From Phycisphaerales bacterium UBA3190 (GTDB lineage: Bacteria; Planctomycetota; Phycisphaerae; Phycisphaerales; UBA1924): a DNA stretch of 64,000 nucleotides. Positions 26,993 through 36,000 of this stretch are shown here, one piece after another. The stretch is from assembly GCA_002364005.1 (NCBI GenBank), contig DEXG01000005.1, forward strand, positions 25,541 to 89,540. The letters run 5' to 3'. The translations under genes were made by a program, and so were the position numbers. The notes under the pieces are model-generated. The model saw nothing but the letters and a program-made list of their open reading frames with translations, ran no database searches and was not told the origin of the DNA. Position 1 is the stretch's first letter; each line of letters opens with the position of its first letter.

Positions 26993-27901
26993 TCATCGCC
27001 CCATGGCCGTCATGAGCGCCGCCTTGCGGACCAGCACGCCGCCGGCGACCTGGTCCCGGATCACGCTGCGGCCCGAGTCGGCCACCTCGCCGGCGATCTC
27101 AACCTCGCGGTTCATGGGCCCCGGGTGCATCACGATCGCGCCCGCTTTCATGCGTTGGGCACGCCCGAGCGTCAGCCCGTAGCACGCGTGGTAGAGCCGC
27201 TGTGAGGCCAGACGGGCACCGCCGCCTCGTTCGAACTGGATGCGGAGCATCATCAGCACATCTGCCTCGGGCACCAGCGCGTCCAGATCGTTCGAGACTT
27301 CACAACCCAGCGCCGCCAGCCCGGGCGGGCACATCATCGCCGGCCCGCACAGCGTCACCCGCGCCCCCAACGCCCGCAACAAGCCGATGTTCGATCGGGC
27401 CACCCGTGAAGAGATCACATCGCCGACGATCACCACATGCAGCCCGCTGAAATCCCAGCTGTCGGTGCGACCCAGCGATCGGCCGATGGTCAGCGCATCG
27501 GTCAACGCCTGCGTGGGGTGCTGGTGGGTGCCGTCGCCGGCGTTGATCACCGGGATCTGGACATGCTCACTGATCAGTTGGGCGGCTCCGCTCTGGGACG
27601 CCCGCACGACCATCGCATCGACACCCATCGACTCGATCGTCCAGGCCGTGTCGATCAGGGTCTCGCCCTTGGACATCGATGAGCCGGTGCTCCCCAGGTC
27701 CACGATCGTCGCGCCCAGCCCCTGGGCGGCGATGCTGAAACTCACCCGCGTGCGGGTCGAGTCTTCGAAGAACAGGTTGGCGACTGTTCGTCGGTGCAGT
27801 TCATCGCCTGTGAAGGCATTCGCGTGCGCCATCGACAGCAACGCGCGTGCCTGTGCCGCGTCCGCGTCGTGCATGCCCAACAGATGGTGCCCGCTCCACA
27901 T
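26993..27901 (-). CDS. pyrB: Aspartate carbamoyltransferase catalytic chain
   Basis: The 302-residue enzyme condenses carbamoyl phosphate and aspartate, the first committed step of pyrimidine synthesis. Carbamoyl phosphate-binding FFEDSTRTRVSF is at residues 44-55, with GDGTHQHPTQAL near 122 and MHPGPMNREVEI near 262. Length matches the family. No pyrI or pyrC is adjacent; in many bacteria pyrC follows, but here a small ORF lies convergent downstream. A lipoprotein gene ends 13 bp upstream on the same strand, so the two may be co-transcribed. Confidence 0.95.
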   Translation of the reverse strand: MWSGHHLLGMHDADAAQARALLSMAHANAFTGDELHRRTVANLFFEDSTRTRVSFSIAAQGLGATIVDLGSTGSSMSKGETLIDTAWTIESMGVDAMVVRASQSGAAQLISEHVQIPVINAGDGTHQHPTQALTDALTIGRSLGRTDSWDFSGLHVVIVGDVISSRVARSNIGLLRALGARVTLCGPAMMCPPGLAALGCEVSNDLDALVPEADVLMMLRIQFERGGGARLASQRLYHACYGLTLGRAQRMKAGAIVMHPGPMNREVEIAGEVADSGRSVIRDQVAGGVLVRKAALMTAMGR

Positions 27902-27914
27902 CGACTGCCCCTGA

Positions 27915-28679
27915 TTAATCTTCGACCGGGATCTCGCGGTAGTGCGCGCCCTGCTGCGGTGCAGCGGGCTGCTGGGCGGTCGGCTGCTGCGGTTCTGGAT
28001 CTGGGGTCCGAACCGGTTCGGGTTCGCTCATGATCTCGGCTTCACCCTCGCTTGGCTCATACCCCTCGTCGGAGTACGCCTCCGTGTCCGCCTCATCGAC
28101 ACCCGAATCACGCTGCTCGAGAACATCTTCGGGGAGCGGCACATACAGCGGGGGGATCCCGATGGTGCCCGGTGCCCAGTGCTGCACGCGGTTGAGTTTC
28201 CAGGCACGCACGCCACCGTTGAGCCAGATGGTCACATTGCCCGTGAAGGATTCGCCGTCGAAGCTCCGCGCCGGGTAGAGCACATCGACCTTGGCGTCCG
28301 AGGCCCTGATCCAGATGCGACCGATGTGGTAGACGGGGATGGAGTCGTCCATGCCCTCATACGGCAGCACCACCCCGTCGGGCAGGTTCTGCACGATCTT
28401 CTGAGCTGATTCGAGCGTCGTCCCAACGGGGAGATTCACGCTGTAGTGCCCCTGGGCGTCCCGCATCGGGTAGCGCTGGATCACTTCGTCGAGGGCCACT
28501 CGCGTCACGCGGATCGCCTGACTGTGGTTGGCGCTCTTGAACGCCGGGGCGCTCTCGGGTTCCGGGACATTGGTATAACTGATGCACCCCGAGAGCATCA
28601 GGGTGCCCAAGATCCCCGCGGCGATGGGGGCGATTCGTGTGCGTGTGATCCAAGAACTTGTGCGCTTCTGGGGTGCCAT
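27915..28679 (-). CDS. Hypothetical lipoprotein
   Basis: The 254-residue protein has a lipoprotein signal (AAGILGTLMLSGC, Cys near residue 32). A central domain of about 130 residues includes VGTTLESAQKIVQNLPDGVV and VDVLYPARS. The end is a Pro/Glu/Gln-rich low-complexity tail (residues about 200-254). No known family was recognised. The tail could span the peptidoglycan or act as a flexible linker. It lies directly upstream of pyrB on the same strand; a functional link to pyrimidine synthesis is not evident. Confidence 0.7.
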   Translation of the reverse strand: MAPQKRTSSWITRTRIAPIAAGILGTLMLSGCISYTNVPEPESAPAFKSANHSQAIRVTRVALDEVIQRYPMRDAQGHYSVNLPVGTTLESAQKIVQNLPDGVVLPYEGMDDSIPVYHIGRIWIRASDAKVDVLYPARSFDGESFTGNVTIWLNGGVRAWKLNRVQHWAPGTIGIPPLYVPLPEDVLEQRDSGVDEADTEAYSDEGYEPSEGEAEIMSEPEPVRTPDPEPQQPTAQQPAAPQQGAHYREIPVED

Positions 28680-28780
28680 GGCTGCTCCGCTGCGTCTGAT
28701 GATGGTCGTCCACGAACATCATAGTGCCCACCCCCGCCCGGTGCGGCGCGTTTCCTGCGCCAGACCGATAGGATCCAACG

Positions 28781-29452
28781 ATGCCCGATCACCCCCCCAT
28801 GACAAGCCGACAGACCACGCCACCGAGTGATCCGCCCGAATCAACCAGGAAGCGGTACATCCTCGGCATCACGGGGGCCTCGGGGGCTGTCTACGCCACC
28901 CGGCTCCTCGACCAGCTCCTGACCAAGGGCCACGAGGTCCACCTGGTCGTCAGCGACTACGGCAAGCGCCTGCTGGCCGACGAAATGGGCATCACCCGCG
29001 TGGGGCTGGAATCCATGGCCCCGCACTTGGCGGGCGACCCGCATGCCCAGGTCTACGCCAGCCGCCTGATCCTGCACCCCAACAAGGATGTCGGTGCGTC
29101 GATCGCCAGCGGCAGCTTCCTCCACGACGGCATGGTCATCCTCCCCTGCTCATCGACCTCGCTTGGCGCCATCGCCAACGGCTCGGGCTCGAACCTGCTC
29201 TCCCGCGCCGCCGCCGTCACGCTCAAGGAACGCCACCCGCTGATCATCTGCCACCGCGAGTCGCCGCTGAACCTCATCGACATCGAGAACATGCGCACCC
29301 TCACCCTCGCCGGCGCGATCATCGCCCCGTGCAACCCGGGGCTCTACCTGCTGCCGCAGAGCGTGGACGACCTCGTCGATTTCATCGTCGGCAAGGCCCT
29401 GGACCTGCTGCACATCGAGCACGATCTCAAGACGCGTTGGGGCGAGGACTGA
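28781..29452 (+). CDS. ubiX: Flavin prenyltransferase UbiX
   Basis: The 223-residue protein makes prenylated FMN, the cofactor of UbiD-type decarboxylases. FMN-binding GITGASGAVYATRLL is near residue 29, CSSTSLGAIANGSG near 127, HRESPLNLI near 157 and CNPGLYLLPQSVDDLVDF near 187. Length is typical once the variable N-terminal 25 residues are allowed for; a start at 28799 is also possible. No ubiD is in the window. Its last 60 nt recur in diverged form at 31650-31709, the only visible remnant of a second copy. Confidence 0.93.
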   Translation: MPDHPPMTSRQTTPPSDPPESTRKRYILGITGASGAVYATRLLDQLLTKGHEVHLVVSDYGKRLLADEMGITRVGLESMAPHLAGDPHAQVYASRLILHPNKDVGASIASGSFLHDGMVILPCSSTSLGAIANGSGSNLLSRAAAVTLKERHPLIICHRESPLNLIDIENMRTLTLAGAIIAPCNPGLYLLPQSVDDLVDFIVGKALDLLHIEHDLKTRWGED

Positions 29453-29459
29453 TCGCCCA

Positions 29460-30023
29460 TCACCCGATCGGCGCCATCGTCACCGTCACCGCCATACGCT
29501 CCCGACCCTGCGTATCCCCATTGCGGTGTGCCTCATCGCCCCGCGTCATGAGCCGGTCCATCTGTTCTTCCAGCCGCTTCAGCTCCTGAAGATCTTCTTT
29601 CGAGAGCCAGGCGACTGACCGCACGGCCCGAGGACGAAAGTTGCCCTCCGAATGCTGCTTCCATCCCTGCTCGTACTCGCGCTCGGCCTTGCGGAGCATT
29701 AGCCGCACGCCGCGGATGATCTCGCCGATGTAGGCGGCGCTCCGCTTGCCCCGCTTGAGCTCGACATGGCGATAGCGGAGCCCGTAGAGCCGTTCCGGGC
29801 GCGCACCCGATTCCCGGCGACCACGGTCTTCCACGATCTTGAGCTTGAGCAGCTTCCCGAGGTGGTAGTGTGCTGATTCGGCGCTCATGCCGACCATCTC
29901 CGCGACCTCGCGTGCGGTGAGCGAACCGTACATGGAAAGCATCGCCTCGAAGACGCTCCGCGTCTCGATCGCATTGAACAGACGCAACTGACGCACCGTG
30001 CTGATCTCAAGGGTTTCGGGCAT
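29460..30023 (-). CDS. Winged-helix (ArsR-like) transcriptional regulator
   Basis: The 187-residue protein has an N-terminal winged-helix DNA-binding domain: AIETRSVFEAMLSMYGSLTA, REVAEMVGMSAESAHYHLGK and KLKIVEDRGRR fit an ArsR/HTH_20 pattern. The C-terminal half is helical and charged (about residues 90-187), with no metal-binding Cys pair visible, so the signal it senses is unknown. It is divergent from the PDZ/beta-lactamase-fold gene at 30133 across a 109-bp AT-rich gap, so it may regulate that gene. It is convergent with ubiX, stop to stop, 7 bp apart. Confidence 0.75.
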   Translation of the reverse strand: MPETLEISTVRQLRLFNAIETRSVFEAMLSMYGSLTAREVAEMVGMSAESAHYHLGKLLKLKIVEDRGRRESGARPERLYGLRYRHVELKRGKRSAAYIGEIIRGVRLMLRKAEREYEQGWKQHSEGNFRPRAVRSVAWLSKEDLQELKRLEEQMDRLMTRGDEAHRNGDTQGRERMAVTVTMAPIG

Positions 30024-30132
30024 ACCCTACCTTATCGCTTATTATTCAAAATTCTAGCTATTTTTTTATTTATCCTGACCACCGCCCGCCATCGGCGCAT
30101 CTGTGCGAGCAACCAACACAAGGAGAATCACC

Positions 30133-31407
30133 ATGCTCACACTGCTCGCTGTCGCCATCACTTCAACCCACTTTCCAGTCACAGCCCACGCCCAGCCTGG
30201 CTGGGACGAAGTGGAGCAAGTCGTCCAGGAAGAGGTTAACGATGGATTCTCGGGCGCGGTGCTGCTCGTGCGTGACGGCGAGGTGGTCCTGAACAAGGGC
30301 TACGGGCTCGCCGATCGAGAACAGAAGATCCCCAACACACCCGACACGATCTTTGCGCTGGGCTCTACACCGATCGATTTCACGCATGTCGCGATCCTGC
30401 AGCTGCTCCACCATGGCAAGCTGCGTCTCGACGACCCGATCACAGAGTACTTCGATCAGTTTGAGGGCGACCACGCCACGATCACCGTCAACATGCTCCG
30501 GACGGGACAATCCGGGCTCCCCGACTTCCCCGATATCCCGGGTGTGGACGAGGACCCCGACCATTCGCCGCTCTCACGCGATGAACTCATCGGACGAGCC
30601 GCCAAGGCCGAACTCCGATTCACGCCCGGCACACGCGAGGAGCACTCGCACTTTGCGTGGGGCGTGCTCGCCGCCATCGTCGAGGTGGTCTCCGGGCAGT
30701 CCTACCCGCAATACATCCGCGAACATGTGCTCAGCCCCGCGGACATGACCCGCACCGGATTCCACGGCGACCGATTCCCAGACGAGACCGTCGCGATCGG
30801 CTACGGCGCACACACCTGGGGCACGATCAACTCGCCCGAGCACTGGGGCGAGACCTCGTGGCTTGTGATGGGCTCCGGCGGCATGGTGGGCACCACCGGT
30901 GATCTCTACAAGTTCACCCAAGCGATCAAAGACGGCACGCTCATCCCCGCTCGCGTGCGCCATCACTTCCCCCGCGACAGCGTCACGCTCAACGGCAACC
31001 GCTACGGGTTTCAGACGGCGTACAACACCGGGATCGACAACCTCTTCTTCATCAACTCCAACAGCGCCGACATCATGAAAGGCTACAGCATCGCCGATTT
31101 CGCACGAACGCTCGAAGACCTCTGCTTCGACCTGCCGGCACCCAACTTCTCGATCGGGATCGCGTTCGGCATCAACGAAAACGACGAGTTGTTTGCCCAC
31201 GAGGTCCTTCCCGGCACGCCAGCAGATCGGGCCGGGCTTGAGCAAGGCGACCTGCTGCTCACCGCCAACGGCGAGCGATTCGACCTCGCGGACCCGCTCG
31301 AGACTATCCGCCCCTCGATCGACAAAGGGGTGACCCTGAAGCTGCGCATCCGCAGGGACGGGAAGCTCATGACCATCACCATCGAGCCCGCGCCGACCGA
31401 TTCCTGA
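30133..31407 (+). CDS. Beta-lactamase-fold protein with PDZ domain, catalytic Lys missing
   Basis: The 424-residue protein has a signal peptide ending near TAHAQP. A domain related to class C beta-lactamases follows (GFSGAVLLVRDGEVVLNKGY, then DTIFALGST). A C-terminal PDZ domain occupies about residues 335-420 (HEVLPGTPADRAGLEQGDLL). Where active relatives have SxxK, this reads STPI, and the YxN block reads HSH. Both catalytic motifs are thus lost, and it is probably a binding protein instead of an enzyme. AAGGAG precedes the ATG at 30133, which was preferred to the upstream ATG at 30103. It is divergent from the winged-helix regulator. Confidence 0.75.
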   Translation: MLTLLAVAITSTHFPVTAHAQPGWDEVEQVVQEEVNDGFSGAVLLVRDGEVVLNKGYGLADREQKIPNTPDTIFALGSTPIDFTHVAILQLLHHGKLRLDDPITEYFDQFEGDHATITVNMLRTGQSGLPDFPDIPGVDEDPDHSPLSRDELIGRAAKAELRFTPGTREEHSHFAWGVLAAIVEVVSGQSYPQYIREHVLSPADMTRTGFHGDRFPDETVAIGYGAHTWGTINSPEHWGETSWLVMGSGGMVGTTGDLYKFTQAIKDGTLIPARVRHHFPRDSVTLNGNRYGFQTAYNTGIDNLFFINSNSADIMKGYSIADFARTLEDLCFDLPAPNFSIGIAFGINENDELFAHEVLPGTPADRAGLEQGDLLLTANGERFDLADPLETIRPSIDKGVTLKLRIRRDGKLMTITIEPAPTDS

Positions 31408-31472
31408 CCGCTCAAACTCCCCATCATTCCAATGGCAGGCAGCCCTCCGCCCACAGTAGGGCCGCCCAAACC

Positions 31473-31615
31473 AGCCGCGAATGGAAATGAGCGGCCAAGC
31501 CGCGTCCACAAACACCGCGCTGCCGATTCACACACCACCACCCAGATTCGCTGCTCAACCCCCACGGCTACCTCTAGCCGTGCGCAACCGAGGCCGCTCA
31601 TTCCCATTCGCGGCT
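31473..31615. mobile_element. MITE-like element, copy 1 (143 bp)
   Basis: The 24-bp ends at 31473-31496 and 31592-31615 are inverted repeats with one mismatch (AGCCGCGAATGG..ATGAGCGGCC). No ORF is inside. A second copy with the same ends and partly shared interior (TCACACACCACCACCCA and GCGCAACCGAGGCCGCTCATT) is at 37881-38022. It is too short to encode a transposase, so it would need one supplied in trans. Confidence 0.8.
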
Positions 31616-31649
31616 AGTCAAGATTGCTTCTCCCGACGCCGAAGAAGCC

Positions 31650-31709
31650 AAGGCCCTGGACCTGTTGGGTATCGAGCACGATTTCAAGACGCGATGGGGT
31701 GAGGGCTAG
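31650..31709 (+). pseudogene. ubiX 3'-end remnant
   Basis: This 60-nt stretch reads KALDLLGIEHDFKTRWGEG-stop, matching the last 19 codons and stop of ubiX (29393-29452) at 50 of 60 nt. Nothing upstream matches ubiX, so only the 3' end survives. The MITE-like element ends 34 bp before it. Its stop codon overlaps the stop of the convergent Fic gene. Confidence 0.8.
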
Positions 31710-32917
31710 TCCTCGTCAGCGACCTGGTGGATCTCGGGCGCAAAGTAGTACACCTCGGCCCCACGCTGCACACCCTTAGCCAGGACGCCCCGTTCAACCA
31801 ATAGGTCTACATAGTTTCGCGCAGTCTGCTTGGTCCCACCGATCCGCTCATGAATCATGTTGACCGTGACAACCGACTGTTCAAACAGGTAATCAATCTG
31901 GTTGTAAAATGCTATACCCAGATTTTTGTCCTGAAACCGGTCGATAAAGGCTTGCCGCAATGCGAGCAATCGCTTGATCCGATCGATCGTACCCTGGCCC
32001 TCTGAGATCACAACATCTAAGAAATAGTTGATCCACGCAGCCCAGTCGCCGTGCGTTGAAACGCGCAGGAGCAAGTCGTAATACTGCTGCTTGTGCTGGT
32101 TTATGTATCCACTCGGGTAGATCAATGGCTTTGACAGGATTGTCCCATCACACAACGACAGCGTGATGAGCATGCGCCCTAATCGACCGTTGCCGTCAGC
32201 GAACGGATGGATTGTTTCAAACTGATAGTGTGCCAGCGCCGCCGCGATCAGTACTGGCATCCCCGCCGGTGGCTCGCGCATAAACTTGACAAGATCACGC
32301 ATGAGCGCCGGCACCTCGCCCGCTGGCGGCGGCACGAATCGCGCTTCAGCAAACGAATCACCATCGTCGCCAATCATGACCTGATTAGGCCGATACTGCC
32401 CCGGGAACTTGCGCTCGCCGCCCTCAACCCCATCAAGCAACGCTTCATGCAACGCACGGATCCGCATTTCGCTCAGAGGCCCCTCCTGCCCAACTGCTCG
32501 ATCGATCGCGGTTATGTAGTTGCGCACTTCAAGCGGCTCACTCCGCTCTAACCTGAGCAGATTGGCCACCTCGATCTCCGAAGCGCTCGCAATCGTGTTT
32601 TCAATCTTCGACGACAGCCGGGCTTCACGCAAACGCAGAGGACGATACAGCACCCACGGGCTGATATTCAATCGACCCGGGTGGTCCTGAAAACTGCCAT
32701 CAAGCCGCCCAAGCAACGCCACCGCTTGCTCGTGCTTGGCCATAAACGACGCAAGAACTGGCATGAGATCATCAAGCGAAGGCAGAGGGTTGGGTATGAA
32801 CGCCCACCCCTGTTCGGCCTGCGTCTCTGGGATACCCCCGACAAACCGAAGCCGATCAAAGCTCGCTCGAACCAGGCGACCCATTGGGTTATCGGGCTGG
32901 AACATCTCTGGACGCAT
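31706..32917 (-). CDS. Fic-family protein with N-terminal inhibitory motif
   Basis: The 403-residue protein carries the Fic motif HPFADGNGRLGR near residues 236-247, so it is a likely AMP-transferase (AMPylating target proteins). The autoinhibitory helix motif SSKIEN is near residues 101-106, before the Fic core, which places it in class II. A C-terminal winged-helix segment (VTVNMIHERIGGTKQTARNY) could bind DNA. The gene is less GC-rich than its neighbours, suggesting acquisition. The start at 32917 (MRPEMFQPDN) has no ribosome site and lies 24 bp from a 40-bp palindrome, so transcription may begin at the start codon. No antitoxin-sized gene accompanies it. Confidence 0.9.
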   Translation of the reverse strand: MRPEMFQPDNPMGRLVRASFDRLRFVGGIPETQAEQGWAFIPNPLPSLDDLMPVLASFMAKHEQAVALLGRLDGSFQDHPGRLNISPWVLYRPLRLREARLSSKIENTIASASEIEVANLLRLERSEPLEVRNYITAIDRAVGQEGPLSEMRIRALHEALLDGVEGGERKFPGQYRPNQVMIGDDGDSFAEARFVPPPAGEVPALMRDLVKFMREPPAGMPVLIAAALAHYQFETIHPFADGNGRLGRMLITLSLCDGTILSKPLIYPSGYINQHKQQYYDLLLRVSTHGDWAAWINYFLDVVISEGQGTIDRIKRLLALRQAFIDRFQDKNLGIAFYNQIDYLFEQSVVTVNMIHERIGGTKQTARNYVDLLVERGVLAKGVQRGAEVYYFAPEIHQVADED

Positions 32918-32941
32918 AACCAAAGCATATGGGCTCAAAAC

Positions 32942-32981
32942 TGCACTAACCAAAATTATCGCGATTATTTTGGTTAGTGCA
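32942..32981. promoter_or_regulatory. 40-bp palindromic operator candidate of the Fic gene
   Basis: Arms TGCACTAACCAAAAT (32942-32956) and ATTTTGGTTAGTGCA (32967-32981) are perfect reverse complements around a 10-bp centre. The site covers the expected promoter of the Fic gene and lies beyond the dnaE 3' end. The Fic protein's own winged-helix end could bind it. Confidence 0.7.
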
Positions 32982-33014
32982 CACTACAGCCAAACTGCTT
33001 TGGTCGCCCTAGTC

Positions 33015-36000
33015 CTACCCCTTCGCATACTGCTTCCGCCGCGGATCTTCCTTGTTCAGCTCCACACTCACCCCCCCGGCAAGCCGGACCGAGTCCTCGC
33101 CGAGCTCGTGACTGAGCTGCTTGACCAGCTCGGGGCGGAGCGTGACCTTTCCGGCACCCTTGGCATCGACGATGACCCATGAATCGGGCGTCTCGACGAT
33201 CATCTCCACCGGGCGGGGGGACTTGCCCAAGGACAGGTCATTGGGATCGACCGGGGCGCGGAGAATCGCCTTGGCCGCGTCCAGCCGCTCGATCGCCGTC
33301 CCGTTGAGCTTGCTTGGGCGGACCATGACCTGCACCGTGCCCTGTTCGAGGGGGTGACCATCGACCGGCACCAGGCGATCGACGATGATCTGGGCGTCGC
33401 CGCGGGAGTGGTCCAATCGGCCCATGAAGAACTTGGGCTGGTCGTCTTCGAGCAGGTGCCCGAACTGCTGGTAGACATTGGCGAACATCACCGCGTCGGC
33501 GGTGCCCGTCGCGTCCTCGATCGTCAGGATGCCCATCTTCTGCCCGGCGCTGCGTCCGTTGCGCACGACGATCAGCCGGCAGCTCTGCACCATCGCCGCG
33601 ACGATCACCCGCTTGTCCTGGGCCAGCTTCTTCAGGTCGCCCACCCGGTTGTGGGTGAAGGCACGCACCCAGTGGTTCCACTCCTCCATCGGGTGGCTCG
33701 AGACATAGAAACCCAGCGTTTCCTTCTCCTGCTTAAGCGTCTCGGCCTCGCTCCACGGCTCGACCTTGGCCAGCGCCGCCTCGGGCTGCTCAGCCGCGGC
33801 GGACTCGTCACCACCAAAGCCGAACAACGCCCCCTGGCCCGCCGCCCGGTCGGCGGCCACGGTCTGCCCGGCGCTGACCGCCTGATCGATCGACGCGGCC
33901 AACGCCGCTCGCTCGTCACGCGAATAGATATGATCGAACGCGCCCGCCTTGATCAGCGCGTCGATCGTCGCCTTGTTCACGCTGCTGCTGGGCACCCGCT
34001 CGCAGAAATCGAACAGACTGGAGAAGGTCTTCCGCTTGGGATCTTCCGGGTCTGGCCCGATGTCCCGTTCGTTGACGATCGCCTCGATCGCCTTGCTGCC
34101 CGCGCCCTTGATCGCCTTGAGCCCGAACATGATCTGACCGGCGCTGGGCGTGCGTTCTTCGTCGTCCTCATAGACCACACCGAAGTCGGGGAAGGACTTA
34201 TTGACATCGGGTGCGAGCACCTCGACGCCCGTTCGGAGTTCTTCGCCCGACTTGGGATCGATGAACTTGAGGCGCTTGCAGTCCTCGAGGTAGGGGATCC
34301 AATCGCTGACCTTCTGGGCCTGGCTCTCGAAGCTCAGGAAGGCCGCCATGTATTGGCTTGGGAAGTAGGTCTTCAAGTAGGCCGTCTGATACGCGACGAT
34401 CGCGTAGCCCGTGGAGTGCGACTTGTTGAAGCCGTAGCCCGCGAACTTGAGGATCAGCTCGAAGAGTTCTTCGGCCTTCTTCGCTTCGAGCCCCTGCGAG
34501 ACCGCGCCCTCGACGAACTTGGGTCGCTCGGCGTTGATGATCTTCTCTTTCTTCTTGCTGATCGCCTTAATCAGCGAGTACGCGCTGCGCAGCGGGATGC
34601 CGCCCAGCTCGTGGACGATCTGCATCACCTGTTCCTGGTAGACCATCACGCCGTAGGTCTCAGCGGTGAACTTATCGACGATGGGGTGCACCTTGGGCAC
34701 CTGCTCCTCGCCGTGCTTGCGCCGGTTGTAGTCCGGGATCAGGTCCATCGGACCGGGCCTGAAGAGCGCGTTGGCCGCGATCAGGTCTTCGAGCCGGTCG
34801 GGCTTCATCGCGTTGAGCAGCTTGCGCATGCCGCCGGATTCAAACTGGAACACACCCGTCGTGTCCCCGCGCTGGAACATCGAGAACACATTCTGGTCGG
34901 TGTACTTGAGTCGATCGAGATCCAGCGGGTGGTCGGCCCCCTTCTTCTTCTCTTTGCCCACCGCCTGCCAGATCTGGTCTTCACTGAAACACGACCGGAT
35001 GATCGAGATGGCCCGCTCGATGACGCTCAGGGTCCGAAGACCCAGGAAGTCCATCTTCAGCAGCCCCATCATCTCGCAGGTCGGGCCGTCCCATTGCGTG
35101 ATGACTTCGTTCTCGCCGGCGCCCGAGGCCTTGTATAGCGGCACCACCTCGTGCAGCGGGCGGGTCGCCACAATCACACCCGCGGCATGCACGCTCGAGT
35201 GACGCGCCTGGCCCTCGAAGGTTCGGCCCGTATCGATCACCCGCCGGACCAGCTCGTCGCGGTCGTACCAATCCTTGAGGTCCGGCTCCTGCTCGAGCGC
35301 CTTGTCGAGCGTCATCTTCAGCTCTTCGGGCACCAGCTTGGCCAGCTTGTCCGCGTCGGACAGGGGCATCTCCAGCACGCGGGCCACATCTCGGATCGCC
35401 GCGCGGGCCTTGAGCGTCCCGAAGGTGATGATCTGCGCCACATGCCCGTACTTCTCGCGCACATAGTTGATGACATCGCCGCGCCCGTCCTGGCACAGGT
35501 CGATATCGATATCGGGGTACTCCGTTCGGTCCGGGTCGGTGAATCGCTCGAACAGCAGCCCGTAGTGCACCGGGCACGCGTTGGACAGGCCCAGCACGAA
35601 CCCCGTCATCGTTCCCACGCCCGAACCACGAGCCAGCGACGGGATCCCCCGCTGACGCCCCCAGTTCACGAAGTCCCACACGATCAGGAAGTAGGCCGAG
35701 ATCAGCTTGTCGGCCAGGATCTTCAGCTCGCGGTTCAGCCGCGCCCACTTGTCGAACCCGTCCGGATCGGCCGCCTTCTCGCGTGCTTCAGCGGTTCCTT
35801 CGACACCCTCGATGTGCTCATGCAGATGCTCCATGATGTCCGGGCCATAGCGCCAGACCATCCCCGCTTCACACAGCATCCGCAGCGTCTTGTCGCACTC
35901 CTCCTTGAGCGACGCCTGGTCCAGGTCCGGGTCGTTCGCCGGATCGAGCTCAAAGTTGGTACAGAAGTCCTTGAACCACGCGGTCAGATCGCCCTCGTAC

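Noticed and set aside
29393..31709. The two ubiX 3' ends considered as template and variable repeats of a diversity-generating retroelement
   Set aside because: The differences are not restricted to adenines, and no reverse transcriptase is present.
28781..33014. A complete defence island around the Fic gene
   Set aside because: No antitoxin, restriction, helicase or nuclease partner was found; the regulator and pseudoenzyme do not resemble a known defence system.
33354..35138. Long open frame antisense to dnaE (594 codons)
   Set aside because: Shadow of dnaE caused by GC-rich codons; no motif or signal seen.
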